A stretch of DNA of 64,000 nt from an uncultured Alistipes sp. (GCA_900539755.1 UQDC01000003.1:124001-188000); one strand, 5' to 3'. Counted from the stretch's first letter, positions 46,408 through 55,561 are shown. The notes: generated by a model from the sequence alone, not told the origin. Made by a program: numbers and translations.

Positions 46408-48561
46408 ATGAAACGATTCCGCCTCGGAACCAAGTTCCTGACCACCGTCTCGATGCTTTTGTTGCTCCCGATGACGATCTTGGCAGCCAACAAGCAGGAT
46501 AACCGTCCCGCTGTTACCACTGCTGCTATCCCAACTAACTACAAAGAGATTTGCAACGCGCTGCCTTCTCAAAATCTGCAGCACCCATATCTGGTTTTTG
46601 ACGAAGCCGGAAAGAATGCAATTCTCGACAACATCAAAAAAGATGAACATGCAGCAACGGTTTATCAGATGCTGGTTCTTGAAGGAGAGCGTTACCTCCG
46701 CGTAGACAACGCCCCCGAACCCGCAATGAATGATATCCGCGCTCGTTTCACCGGTAAAGATGATCATGCAGCTTATCAGAACTACTACCAATACGGAAGT
46801 ATCATCTGCGCCTTGTTATACCAGTTCACGGGTGACACCGTTTACGCTCAACGCTCTTATGAACTGGCTTCGAAACTCTGCGCAATGGACACCTGGAGAT
46901 TGAGTGCCCACTGCTTTGAGACCTTGTATGAGCGTGTATGGCCCTATGGTGCTAAAGATGATCAAGTCGTTTTCCCATTCGATATTTGGGTTGGTGACGC
47001 TGCTGCCGACTTGGCTCTCACTTACGACTGGATCTACCCGGCTCTGAACAAAGCTCAACGCGATCGTCTTCGTAACGGTCTGCTCGAACAGGCTATTTTG
47101 CGTGTACGCAACAACTATGAATATGCATGGTGGGCCTCTGCATACAAATGCAACTGGTCTGGTATCTGCTACAACGGTCTCGGGCTGGCTGCTCTCACCC
47201 TGCTGAACGAAGATCCTCAATTGACCGACGTAGTGATTCGCAGTGTCGAAGGTATCGGAGGCATGTTGAGCAACATCACTCCCGAAGGTGGTTGGCAAGA
47301 AGGCCGTCACTATGCCGTTTATGGCCTCAGCCAAGCCATGATCTTTATGGACGCCATGAAACGTCTCACTGACGGGAAAATCAATATGTTCGAAATCGAA
47401 GGTGTGAAAAAGGCTCCGGCTGACTTTGCACTCTTTGGCATGACCGGTAACTTCAACGACGGCGGTGTACGCGATAAAGGTATCGGTGGACCGATCGGTT
47501 CTCCGGCCATGTATGGCAAACTGGCTGCCGAAACAGGCGATGGGGTTGCCATGTATTATATCGACACCTTCCTTGGTGATTACAAACAACGCGCTTTCGG
47601 TGGTGTACGTAACAACGCCATCAATACCATTTGGGATCTGATTTGGCCTATCCCGACCAATATTCCAGCTGTCAAACCTGCCGATGCCTCTAAATATTTC
47701 CCTGGCATTGAATGGGCTTTCATGCGTAAGGATTTTGGCGATGAATATCTGCAGGTTGCAACCAAATGCGGCAAACACGATGATCCCCACCACGGACACC
47801 TCGACGCAGGTACATTCAACCTGACCTGGAAAGGGGAATCGGTTATCGGCGAGTTCTCACAAGAGTTCTACGATATGTTCATTTTCGATGACGGTCGTTG
47901 GGACTACCTCAACATCCGCAGTTTGGGTCACAATGTTGTATTGGTCAACGGTGAGGAGCAGATCATCGCTAAACGTAAAAATCAGCCTTGGAAAGAGGGC
48001 ATCGGTGGTGAGATTACCAAATTCGAGTCACTGCCTACATACGCATACACCCAGATGGATGCAACCAAAACTTATCCCGGTGTAGAGCTCAAAGGTTGGA
48101 AACGTACTTTGATTCTCGACAAAGAGAATAATATCGTTCTGGTTCTTGACAAGATCAAGAGTGCTAAAGACGCACAGATCGACCTGCTGTTCCACTCCAA
48201 TATCAACATGGCTGTTGCGCCTGACGGAAGCTATGCTTCACTCGACGGAGAGAAAGCTCACATGGAGATGCGTGCAATGTGCAGTGCTCCATTGACCATT
48301 TCGAAACAGAATCAATTCTACTACCGTATTGTAGAAAAGGCTCCATACTCTTGGATTCCTTGCCTCTACACCACGGTAAAAGCTCCGAGCGAGACGACGG
48401 TAATCGGAACTGTTTTCTATCCAACTGAACTGAAAGATCAGGCTGCTGGTGCCAACCAGTTTACACTTGATGAAAGCGGTAAAAATCCTGTACTGCGCTA
48501 TACCGTCGGTGATAAAAACTATGCATACGAAATTTCTGATTCGGGTGTAAAAGCACTCTAA
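46408..48561 (+). CDS. Secreted heparinase II/III-fold polysaccharide lyase-like protein
   Basis: 717 residues. A signal peptide ends near ILA (residue 26). An alpha/alpha-barrel (about 50-390, with AADLALTYDWIYPAL and GGWQEGRHYAVYGL) precedes a beta-sandwich of the heparinase II/III type with DDPHHGHLDAGTFNL (His461-Asp466). This layout is shared by alginate, heparin and related lyases; candidate catalytic Tyr and His residues are in GRHYAVYG and HHGHLD. The substrate, perhaps a uronic-acid polymer, cannot be told from the sequence. The codons favour GCT/GGT more than the neighbours'. No SusC/D genes are present. The secreted PHP gene follows 229 nt on, with its own promoter. Confidence 0.87.
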   Translation: MKRFRLGTKFLTTVSMLLLLPMTILAANKQDNRPAVTTAAIPTNYKEICNALPSQNLQHPYLVFDEAGKNAILDNIKKDEHAATVYQMLVLEGERYLRVDNAPEPAMNDIRARFTGKDDHAAYQNYYQYGSIICALLYQFTGDTVYAQRSYELASKLCAMDTWRLSAHCFETLYERVWPYGAKDDQVVFPFDIWVGDAAADLALTYDWIYPALNKAQRDRLRNGLLEQAILRVRNNYEYAWWASAYKCNWSGICYNGLGLAALTLLNEDPQLTDVVIRSVEGIGGMLSNITPEGGWQEGRHYAVYGLSQAMIFMDAMKRLTDGKINMFEIEGVKKAPADFALFGMTGNFNDGGVRDKGIGGPIGSPAMYGKLAAETGDGVAMYYIDTFLGDYKQRAFGGVRNNAINTIWDLIWPIPTNIPAVKPADASKYFPGIEWAFMRKDFGDEYLQVATKCGKHDDPHHGHLDAGTFNLTWKGESVIGEFSQEFYDMFIFDDGRWDYLNIRSLGHNVVLVNGEEQIIAKRKNQPWKEGIGGEITKFESLPTYAYTQMDATKTYPGVELKGWKRTLILDKENNIVLVLDKIKSAKDAQIDLLFHSNINMAVAPDGSYASLDGEKAHMEMRAMCSAPLTISKQNQFYYRIVEKAPYSWIPCLYTTVKAPSETTVIGTVFYPTELKDQAAGANQFTLDESGKNPVLRYTVGDKNYAYEISDSGVKAL

Positions 48562-48582
48562 TCAGTCAATACTTCCATTACA

Positions 48583-48622
48583 GAGATAGAGTCAATCCTA
48601 AGGATTGACTCTATCTTTTTTA
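48583..48622 (+). terminator. Terminator of the lyase gene
   Basis: A perfect 15-bp stem (GATAGAGTCAATCCT with AGGATTGACTCTATC) with a one-base gap in the middle, followed by seven T, 25 nt past the stop. Confidence 0.92.
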
Positions 48623-48717
48623 TATCCTTACATACACTGCTCTTCTCTGTTGGACCAAATTTCAACTGATAATCTTTTCTTCACTATAATTTAAAGTCGA
48701 TTCTCTGTTTTTATTAA

Positions 48718-48725
48718 TAAATTTG
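48718..48725 (+). promoter_or_regulatory. -7 element of the PHP gene promoter
   Basis: TAAATTTG, exact TAnnTTTG, leader about 60 nt; no good -33 element. Confidence 0.5.
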
Positions 48726-48790
48726 GTGATAATTACGTCATTACAACAGATAATTCACAAACAACAATTTCCACCTCAAACTATTTACCT

Positions 48791-49897
48791 ATGAAAAAGC
48801 TGTACTTTACTGCGTGGTGTTTGCTCCTAAACATCGGGCTATTGTCGGCTCAACCTACCCCGACACCAACCAATGACACCCCTGAATTCATCGATCACTT
48901 TTATACGAACGTCCGAAACTACATCCGCATCCCAGACATTCCGGGATACATCACACTGAAATGTGACCTGCACATCCATACAGCCTATTCGGATGGCGCG
49001 GTATGGCCTTCCGTCCGCGTCGACGAGGCATGGAGCGAAGGATTGGATGCCATCGCTATCACCGAACACATTGAAAATCGCCCCAATGTACGCAACGGAC
49101 TGCTAAAGGGCGACCACAATCAATCCTACCAAATTGCGAAAAAACAGGGTGATCGCATGGGGATTCTGGTGATTCCGGGTGCTGAAATATCTCGCTACAA
49201 ACCTTTTGGACATTTCAACGTTTTCTTTTTAAAGGACGCGAATGCTTTGGATGTTGCCGATTCGCTGAAGGCTATTGACGCTGCGATCGAACAAGACGCA
49301 TTCATTATGTGGAATCATCCCGGCTGGCCCGACTACAAGGTTACCATGTACGATATACACAAACAGTTAATTGAAGAGAATAAGATTCACGGCATCGAGT
49401 TAATTAACGGACCTGAATACCACCCCAAAGCTATTGCATGGTGCCGGGATTACAATTTAGCCTATCTGTGCGGAACAGACGCACACGGTCTAATTGTCAC
49501 CAAATACGGCTCATCGCACATGCCCCGGCAAATGACTTTAGTCTTTGCCAAAGAACGTTCAGTCGAAGGGATCAAAGAGGCCATGTTTGCTCGACGGACT
49601 GTTGTCGTTTTCCATGATTTACTGATCGGTCCGGCTCAATATCTCAGTGAACTGGTGAAGGCCTCACTCAGTAGTACCCTTGTTTCGCGCAACGAGCAGA
49701 AAAAAATCTCGACGTTGGACATTTTCAACAATTCGGATATTTCATTCAAGACCATTATCAACAACCTTCCTGTAATACTGCATGCGGGCTGCATCACCCG
49801 AATCAATTTACCGGATAATCAGCAAGAGCTCGAATTGACAAACTGTCTAATTACTGAAAACGAGACACTGAAAATGCCTATTCCGTTCGGCAACTAA
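48791..49897 (+). CDS. Secreted PHP-domain phosphoesterase
   Basis: 368 residues. A signal peptide ends near LSA (residue 20), so the protein is periplasmic or surface-exposed. PHP metal-site motifs are intact: CDLHIHTAYSDG (His61, His63), ITEHIE, PGAEIS, WNHPGWPD and CGTDAHG. The domain hydrolyses phosphoesters, as in histidinol phosphatase. About 100 C-terminal residues look like a beta domain. Substrate unknown. It follows the lyase gene, so the pair may act on one extracellular polymer, which is inference from position only. Confidence 0.88.
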   Translation: MKKLYFTAWCLLLNIGLLSAQPTPTPTNDTPEFIDHFYTNVRNYIRIPDIPGYITLKCDLHIHTAYSDGAVWPSVRVDEAWSEGLDAIAITEHIENRPNVRNGLLKGDHNQSYQIAKKQGDRMGILVIPGAEISRYKPFGHFNVFFLKDANALDVADSLKAIDAAIEQDAFIMWNHPGWPDYKVTMYDIHKQLIEENKIHGIELINGPEYHPKAIAWCRDYNLAYLCGTDAHGLIVTKYGSSHMPRQMTLVFAKERSVEGIKEAMFARRTVVVFHDLLIGPAQYLSELVKASLSSTLVSRNEQKKISTLDIFNNSDISFKTIINNLPVILHAGCITRINLPDNQQELELTNCLITENETLKMPIPFGN

Positions 49898-49921
49898 GTC
49901 TAAGGGAAGACAATCACATTT

Positions 49922-49971
49922 AAGCCCGAAGAGCATTGGCAAAGGTTGCCGATTGCGCTTCGGGCTTTTTA
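49922..49971 (+). terminator. Terminator of the PHP gene
   Basis: AAGCCCGAAG pairs with CTTCGGGCTT, with a smaller inner hairpin (GGCAA / TTGCC) in the loop, followed by TTTTATT. Confidence 0.88.
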
Positions 49972-50074
49972 TTGTGTCCATGAATAAGGAAGCAAACTTA
50001 CAACGGGGATGCGAATTTACTGACCTGACACTTCAATCACACGTCCGGCCCCGCTTTCATGAAAGAATTTTCGA

Positions 50075-51175
50075 CTACTTAGGAGCCTTGCGATAGAGAT
50101 ATACCGCAATGCAAGCATAGATCAAATTGGGAATCCAAACCGCAATACCCGGCGGCAACAGACCGCCTTTAGCAAATTCATCCGTAAACTTACTAAAGAG
50201 GATGAATGAGAAGCAGAGGACAATGCCAATACCGATATGCAGACCGGTACCTCCCCGCACCTTACGCGACGACAACGAGACTCCGATCAACGTCAAAATA
50301 AATGTCGAGAAGGGGGCAGAAAAGCGCTTGTGCCACTCAACTTGAAAATGCGGCACCATATCAGAGCCTTTCTCCTTCTGCTGCTTGATAAAGCGGCCCA
50401 GCTCCGAAATGTTCATCGTGGTCACCACATCTTGCATACGCCCCAGCTCATTCAGTTTCAGGTTGATCACCGTATCCAACGGTTGCGTATTATTAAAGAT
50501 CTCTTTTTCATCTTCAAAGTGACGCATAATGCTCTTGGGGGCACTCCACCGCCCGGTCTCTGCATCAAACTTTACATTGCTTGCCTCCAAAGATGAAACA
50601 ATGGCACCATCTTCATAGGTCTCCAACACGAAATACCCAGCTGCATTGGTTTGCCCCTGAAAGTCCCGAATATAAACAAACGTACCGGGTTCGATCTGGC
50701 GATAAATATGCCGGTCGTACTTCATGTTTTTCATTCGTTTGAGATATTGCATCTCAAAATCCAATCGATGCGTATTTGCAATCGGAATCACCACCAGGTT
50801 CAATGCCAAACTGACCACAGTAATGATAGCCGCACTGAGGAAATAGGGCCACAAAAAACGCTTAAAGCTCACACCTCCAGACAGAATCGCAATGATCTCG
50901 GTCTGATAGGCCATTTTCGACGTAAAGAAAATGACCGCAATAAACGTAAACAGTCCACTGAACTGGTTAATGAAGAAGGGAATAAAATTGACGTAATAAG
51001 CAAAGGCAATTTTAGAAAGCGGGGCCTTCAACTCAATGAAGTCATCGATCTTTTCGGCTGCATCGAAAATAACCACGATGACAATGATCAGGGCTATGGC
51101 AAAGATATAAGTTCCGAGGAACTTACGCATGATGTAACGGTCGAGTATCTTGACTCCCGGAAATTTCAATTTCAT
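50075..51175 (-). CDS. LptF/LptG (YjgP/YjgQ) family permease
   Basis: 366 residues. Three membrane helices at the start (about 20-42, 58-88 and 102-128), a periplasmic beta-jellyroll, and three helices at the end (about 285-300, 315-332 and 338-358). This is the LptF/G layout: with LptB ATPase these permeases extract lipopolysaccharide from the inner membrane. Whether it is F or G is not clear. Its ATG overlaps the tgt stop by 4 nt (ATGA), so it is translationally coupled to tgt. Confidence 0.92.
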   Translation of the reverse strand: MKLKFPGVKILDRYIMRKFLGTYIFAIALIIVIVVIFDAAEKIDDFIELKAPLSKIAFAYYVNFIPFFINQFSGLFTFIAVIFFTSKMAYQTEIIAILSGGVSFKRFLWPYFLSAAIITVVSLALNLVVIPIANTHRLDFEMQYLKRMKNMKYDRHIYRQIEPGTFVYIRDFQGQTNAAGYFVLETYEDGAIVSSLEASNVKFDAETGRWSAPKSIMRHFEDEKEIFNNTQPLDTVINLKLNELGRMQDVVTTMNISELGRFIKQQKEKGSDMVPHFQVEWHKRFSAPFSTFILTLIGVSLSSRKVRGGTGLHIGIGIVLCFSFILFSKFTDEFAKGGLLPPGIAVWIPNLIYACIAVYLYRKAPK

Positions 51176-52299
51176 AGCCTACGCGATAGTTTTTCAACCA
51201 TGACGGCCTTCCACTCAGGGAAGGTGCCTTGTAAAATTTGTTTACGGGCTTCACCCACCAGCCACAAATAAAAGGCAATATTGTGCAGACTGGCAATCTG
51301 AGCCGCCATCATCTCTCCGGCAATAGCCAAATGGCGCAAATATGCTTTGGTGTAAAGGGTGTCAATAAAACAGTGTCCCATCGGATCAATCGGCGAAAAA
51401 TCATCGCTCCATTTCCGATTGCGAATATTGATTACCCCTTCACTGGTAAAGAGCATACCATTTCGACCGTTACGTGTCGGCATCACACAATCGAACATAT
51501 CCACACCCCGCTCAATCGCCTCGAGCAGATTGATCGGAGTTCCCACGCCCATCAAATAACGAGGTCTATCCTGTGGCAAAATCGAATTGACCAACTCGAT
51601 CATTTCATACATCACCGGCGCTGGCTCACCTACTGCCAATCCGCCAATCGCATAGCCATCCGCATTAAACTGTTGCACGAATTGTGCAGAACGGGACCTC
51701 AAATCAAGATATGTACACCCCTGCACGATCGGGAACAGAGATTGATAATGGCCATATTTCGGCTGGGTCTTTTCGTACTGATTAAAGCAACGCTCCAACC
51801 AACGTGACGTCCGCTCCCAAGACTGTTTGGCATAACCGTACTCCGCATCACCCGGAGGGCATTCATCGAATGCCATCATGATATCGGCTCCGATACTGCG
51901 CTGAATATCGATCACATTCTCGGGCGTAAACATATGCAAAGAACCGTCGATGTGAGAATGAAAACGGCACCCCTCTTCGGTTAATTTACGGCACTCAGCC
52001 AAAGAAAAAACTTGAAATCCTCCGCTATCGGTCAAAATAGGACGATCCCAGCTGCAAAAACGATGCAAACCTCCTGCCTTTTCGAGAATATCGGTTCCGG
52101 GACGCAAATAGAGATGGTAGGTGTTACCCAAAATAATCTGAGCCCCAACCTCTTTCAGGTCCCGATGAAAAATTCCCTTTACACTACCAACGGTCCCCAC
52201 CGGCATAAAGATCGGGGTGAGAATCTCTCCATGATCGGTACTAATTACTCCGGCACGCGCTGCGCTGCGGGAATCGGTATGCTGTAACTGGAATTTCAT
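51172..52299 (-). CDS. tgt: tRNA-guanine transglycosylase
   Basis: 375 residues from the ATG at 52299; the frame further up has no family similarity. It swaps guanine 34 of GUN tRNAs for preQ1 on the way to queuosine. The catalytic Asp pair is visible in LTDSGGFQVFSL and GVDMFDCVMPTRNGRNG. The zinc site is unusual: the canonical CxCxxC before the RAYLxHL motif reads GHCFID before TKAYLRHL, leaving one Cys. I suspect this is normal for the phylum, but it departs from E. coli and Zymomonas enzymes. It precedes the LPS permease gene with a 4-nt overlap. Confidence 0.95.
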   Translation of the reverse strand: MKFQLQHTDSRSAARAGVISTDHGEILTPIFMPVGTVGSVKGIFHRDLKEVGAQIILGNTYHLYLRPGTDILEKAGGLHRFCSWDRPILTDSGGFQVFSLAECRKLTEEGCRFHSHIDGSLHMFTPENVIDIQRSIGADIMMAFDECPPGDAEYGYAKQSWERTSRWLERCFNQYEKTQPKYGHYQSLFPIVQGCTYLDLRSRSAQFVQQFNADGYAIGGLAVGEPAPVMYEMIELVNSILPQDRPRYLMGVGTPINLLEAIERGVDMFDCVMPTRNGRNGMLFTSEGVINIRNRKWSDDFSPIDPMGHCFIDTLYTKAYLRHLAIAGEMMAAQIASLHNIAFYLWLVGEARKQILQGTFPEWKAVMVEKLSRRL

Positions 52300-52361
52300 G
52301 CGGATATTGATCTGAACAAGGGGCTCAACATCACCCCAACTCAAAAGTGTTGCGAATGATG

Positions 52362-52369
52362 CAAAGGTA
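52362..52369 (-). promoter_or_regulatory. tgt promoter, -7 element
   Basis: TACCTTTG on the minus strand, exact; leader about 57 nt to the tgt ATG. Confidence 0.6.
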
Positions 52370-52411
52370 AATAAATTTCCCAAATTAACGGGAAGATAGT
52401 CGCTTTACTCT

Positions 52412-52442
52412 TTTGAGGTTTGTCCGAAATCATGTAGCTTTG
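52412..52442 (+). promoter_or_regulatory. Promoter of the glycosyltransferase-sigma factor operon
   Basis: TTTG (52412-52415), 19-nt spacer, TAGCTTTG (52435-52442); both exact. The start lies near 52448, so a TTG start at 52413 is excluded. Confidence 0.85.
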
Positions 52443-52463
52443 CACGAAACACTCTCTCGTCAC

Positions 52464-53642
52464 GTGAATTTTTCTGACATATACCATAAGCTATTGATCA
52501 CGAGCAATGTGCTCGAATCCCAGTGGGCATGGATTCTCATCGGAACCCTGCTCATTCTATTTTTTATCCAACTCTACTATTATTTGGGCATTTACGGAGG
52601 ATTGCCCCGCTTCCGCAACAATCGAGGCATATCCCCCGATACAGTTCCCCCTCCTGTTTCGATTGTAGTAGTTGTTCGCGAAAATGCCTACTACTTCATC
52701 GAAAACACCCTGCCGTTACTGCTCACACAACAATACCATCAGTTTGAGGTCGTAGTGGTCGATTGCAGCTATGATGACGAAATCAGCCTGCAACTCAATG
52801 AAATGGCCATGCAATATCCGCATCTGAAGCTGACTCGTATCAACCCGCAACCCAACTACGAACACAGCAACAAACTGGCTCTTACTGTTGGAATCAAAGC
52901 CGCTACGTACGAACACCTCCTCTTTACCACTATCGACTGCTACCCCACCTCGCAACGTTGGCTCTCCATCATGGCTAAAGGCTTTATCTGCGGAGATGTG
53001 GTGATCGGCTACTGTAATCTCGAAATCAAAAAAGGCTTTGCCAACCGATTCATCCGCTGCAATCGGTTAGCCACCTCAATACGCTATCTGGCAGCCGCAA
53101 TTCGCGGACACGCCTATCGTGGCATCCGACACAACATTGGCTTCACGAAATCGCTCTACTTTTCGCACCGTGGATACAACTACCTGAATATGAACATCGG
53201 TGAAGACGATCTGTTTATTCAGTCAATCGTCACCCGTCGCAACGTCAGTGTCATCATGAATCCACACGCGACCATTCGGGAAACTCAATACGGAGGACTC
53301 AGATGGTGGCGCTCAATCCGAAAAATACAGACCTACGCCTTCCGATACTATCCACTACAGATACGATTCCAAACCGCTTTCGAGCTATGGACCCGTGCAT
53401 TATTGTTTATAGCGGCAATCGTAGCTTTGGTCGTACTACCTTTGTGGTGGAAACTCCTTCCGGCACTCGTTTTGCTATTGCGTTTACTGATTGTCGAGAT
53501 CAAGATCTGGAGTATCGGCAGACGACTCGGTGAACGTAAAATGGCGGGCACCTACATTCTGTACGATCTCGTTGCACCACTCAGTGAACTCTGCCTGGCC
53601 TTGAGCCGCAGGCTGCGCCCCAATAAAGCGATATGGAGATAG
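52464..53642 (+). CDS. Family 2 glycosyltransferase, membrane-bound
   Basis: About 392 residues. No ATG is in frame before the catalytic domain. Given the promoter, I choose GTG at 52464; GTG at 52509 is an alternative. An N-terminal helix (about 24-46) anchors a GT-A domain with VSIVVVVRENAYYF, VVDCSYDDE, then TTIDCYPTS where the family usually has a DxD (Thr-x-Asp here), and GEDDLFI. One or two helices follow near 325-365. The sugar and acceptor are unknown; cell-surface glycan synthesis is likely. Its end overlaps the sigma-factor gene by 10 nt. Confidence 0.85.
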   Translation: MNFSDIYHKLLITSNVLESQWAWILIGTLLILFFIQLYYYLGIYGGLPRFRNNRGISPDTVPPPVSIVVVVRENAYYFIENTLPLLLTQQYHQFEVVVVDCSYDDEISLQLNEMAMQYPHLKLTRINPQPNYEHSNKLALTVGIKAATYEHLLFTTIDCYPTSQRWLSIMAKGFICGDVVIGYCNLEIKKGFANRFIRCNRLATSIRYLAAAIRGHAYRGIRHNIGFTKSLYFSHRGYNYLNMNIGEDDLFIQSIVTRRNVSVIMNPHATIRETQYGGLRWWRSIRKIQTYAFRYYPLQIRFQTAFELWTRALLFIAAIVALVVLPLWWKLLPALVLLLRLLIVEIKIWSIGRRLGERKMAGTYILYDLVAPLSELCLALSRRLRPNKAIWR

Positions 53643-54220
53643 AGCAATACATAGTCGCTACTGACCAACAACTCATCGAATTTGCACTCAAAGGAGATTC
53701 GATCGCTTTTGAACATCTTTTCAACCGCTACCGAGACTCGATTTACCAGTTATATATCCAGCGTACCGGAGGAAATGTCGATGATTCCAACGATCTGCTG
53801 CAGGAGACCTTTGTCAAGGTATTTTTAAAATTGGACAGCTACAACCCAGAACACACGTTCGGCAAATGGGTCTATACGATTGCACGCAACACTTTCATTG
53901 ACTTTACCCGTCGGCGGCGTGACGATACAATCTCCATAGATCGGGCTGGGGAGACCATGTGTGCACTGCCGGCTCCTGACAGTCCCAATCCGGAAGAGCA
54001 CATGATTACTCACCAAAATGCAGCCCAATTCGAACAATTCCTCAACAAGATGACGCCACGTTATCGGGAGTTAATCCAATTGCGTTTTTTTCGTGAGTTT
54101 TCATACAAAGAGATTGCAGACAAGCTGCAATTACCAATCGGTACAGTCAAGACTCAGATTCATCGCGCTCGGGAACAGCTCTGCCGCTACATCACCGAAC
54201 ATAACGACGACCAGCCATGA
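53633..54220 (+). CDS. RNA polymerase sigma factor, ECF (sigma-70 family)
   Basis: 195 residues. Region 2 (about 25-95) has HLFNRYRDSIYQLYIQR, DLLQETFVKVF and GKWVYTIARNTFIDFTRRRR; region 4 (130-185) has ELIQLRFFREFSYKEIADKLQLPIGTVKTQIHRAREQL. There is no anti-sigma gene directly after it; a 25-codon frame overlaps the stop (ATGA). It is co-transcribed with the preceding glycosyltransferase through a 10-nt overlap, so it may depend on housekeeping transcription. Its targets are unknown. Confidence 0.93.
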   Translation: MEIEQYIVATDQQLIEFALKGDSIAFEHLFNRYRDSIYQLYIQRTGGNVDDSNDLLQETFVKVFLKLDSYNPEHTFGKWVYTIARNTFIDFTRRRRDDTISIDRAGETMCALPAPDSPNPEEHMITHQNAAQFEQFLNKMTPRYRELIQLRFFREFSYKEIADKLQLPIGTVKTQIHRAREQLCRYITEHNDDQP

Positions 54221-54294
54221 GCCGCAAAGAGCATACATCCTCTAAAGAGCGCCTTTCGATCGCGACTGCATCTGCGACAACACCCCACGCATAA
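54217..54294 (+). CDS. Possible 25-codon ORF coupled to the sigma factor gene
   Basis: ATG overlaps the sigma-factor stop (ATGA) and reads 25 codons (MSRKEHTSSKERLSIA onward) to TAA. The overlap and the start resemble a normal coupled gene, but the product is tiny and has no recognisable domain. It may be a chance frame, a coupling peptide, or the start of a lost downstream gene. Confidence 0.25.
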   Translation: MSRKEHTSSKERLSIATASATTPHA

Positions 54295-54626
54295 ACCACC
54301 CTCAGCAGGTATCTGCGCCGTCCAATCGACAATGTGTTCCACCAAGACTCAACCCAATCATAATTTTGGGGCCCGGATTTCCTCAAGGAGCAAAACTCTT
54401 GTAAGAAAAGATACATCACCGACAAACAAAATTCGACAACAGCAATCGACATTACCTTCCATCGCATAGATACCTCTTGCCTATCCACGCGCGCCACATA
54501 TACAAGCCCAACAAAAGACAACAATTGACCAAATACGCCCGACAAAACTGAGCAATTAGCTGCAACCTCAATAAATCCAATTTTCCCTAAAACTCATTGC
54601 AGGTTCAACACCAAACTGCCGTAACC
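54295..54626. other. Gene-free stretch between the sigma-factor operon and rsmG
   Basis: 332 nt. No conserved gene, terminator or exact promoter. An antisense frame of 117 codons spans it (minus, 54192-54545) but is Val-rich and unconvincing. Confidence 0.45.
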
Positions 54627-55301
54627 ATGTCGCATACATCTGAAAATAGAGCTTCCGTTGCCACGCCGCATTATGGAATAGAGTTGATTGAGCACTACTT
54701 TCCAGGACTCACCCCAACTCAACACGAACAATTCGCAGCCCTAGATGCACTGTACCGGGAATGGAATGCCAAAATTAATGTGATCTCCCGCAAGGATATT
54801 GACTTGCTTTACTTGCACCATGTACTGCATTCATTAGCCATTGCGCGTTTCTGCACCTTTGCGCCTGGAGCAAGAGTTCTTGATGTGGGTTGTGGCGGTG
54901 GATTTCCGGGCATTCCCCTGGCTATTCTCTTTCCAGAGGCTCGTTTCACATTGGTCGATTCAATCGGTAAAAAAATTAAAGTGGTCAACGCCGTTGCCGA
55001 AGCAATCGGTCTAAACAATCTGACCGCACACCATGCACGGGTCGAAACCATTCAAGACAAATTTGATTTTGTGGTCAGCCGTGCCGTTACCGAAATGAAA
55101 CCATTTCTCGGTTGGATATGGAATAAAATCGAACCGCTTAATCATGCGGGCTCACTATCAAATGGTGTATTATATCTGAAAGGCGGTGATCTTGAAGCCG
55201 AACTCGCGGCAACAAAAAAGCCGTACACGATTTATGACATCCACGAGCAGTTCTCCGAACCTTTTTTTGAGACAAAAAAGGTGGTGTATATACCACGTTA
55301 A
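54627..55301 (+). CDS. rsmG: 16S rRNA (guanine527-N7)-methyltransferase
   Basis: 224 residues from the ATG at 54627; another ATG lies ten codons upstream. It methylates G527 of 16S rRNA with SAM. The GidB motifs are present: LYREWNAKINVISRKD, HVLHSLAI, the SAM loop VLDVGCGGGFPGIPLA near 88-103, LVDSIGKKIKVV, and VVSRAV. It sits alone on the plus strand. Confidence 0.94.
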   Translation: MSHTSENRASVATPHYGIELIEHYFPGLTPTQHEQFAALDALYREWNAKINVISRKDIDLLYLHHVLHSLAIARFCTFAPGARVLDVGCGGGFPGIPLAILFPEARFTLVDSIGKKIKVVNAVAEAIGLNNLTAHHARVETIQDKFDFVVSRAVTEMKPFLGWIWNKIEPLNHAGSLSNGVLYLKGGDLEAELAATKKPYTIYDIHEQFSEPFFETKKVVYIPR

Positions 55302-55531
55302 ACACATGTAACGTCACATGACAACCATCTTGTGGGAAAGGTTTTTCTCCAAACAGAGTGCTTAACTGTATTGATAAACTCATTTCCTTTTTCGGATTTT
55401 GCCATCAAAAAAACATAGACACGTTGTCTTTCGACATCTTTTATAGTCGCAAAATCCAGGAATAGGCAATTCATTTTTACAAATCATGCTATGTAACTGC
55501 CCGACAGAGAGCAAAAAATAGCTTGGAAATT
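55302..55531. other. Intergenic region upstream of the rpmH promoter
   Basis: 230 nt after rsmG with no gene, terminator or RNA that I can support. Confidence 0.45.
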
Positions 55532-55561
55532 TTTGAATCATTCAAAATTGTTTTACCTTTG
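55532..55561 (+). promoter_or_regulatory. rpmH promoter
   Basis: TTTG (55532-55535), 18-nt spacer, TACCTTTG (55554-55561), exact elements. It leaves a leader of about 95 nt before rpmH. Confidence 0.85.

Noticed and set aside
54192..54545. A 117-codon minus-strand frame covering the gap after the sigma factor.
   Set aside because: Val/Arg-rich composition typical of antisense frames, overlap with the sigma gene, no leader or domain; the hydrophobic stretch alone is not enough.
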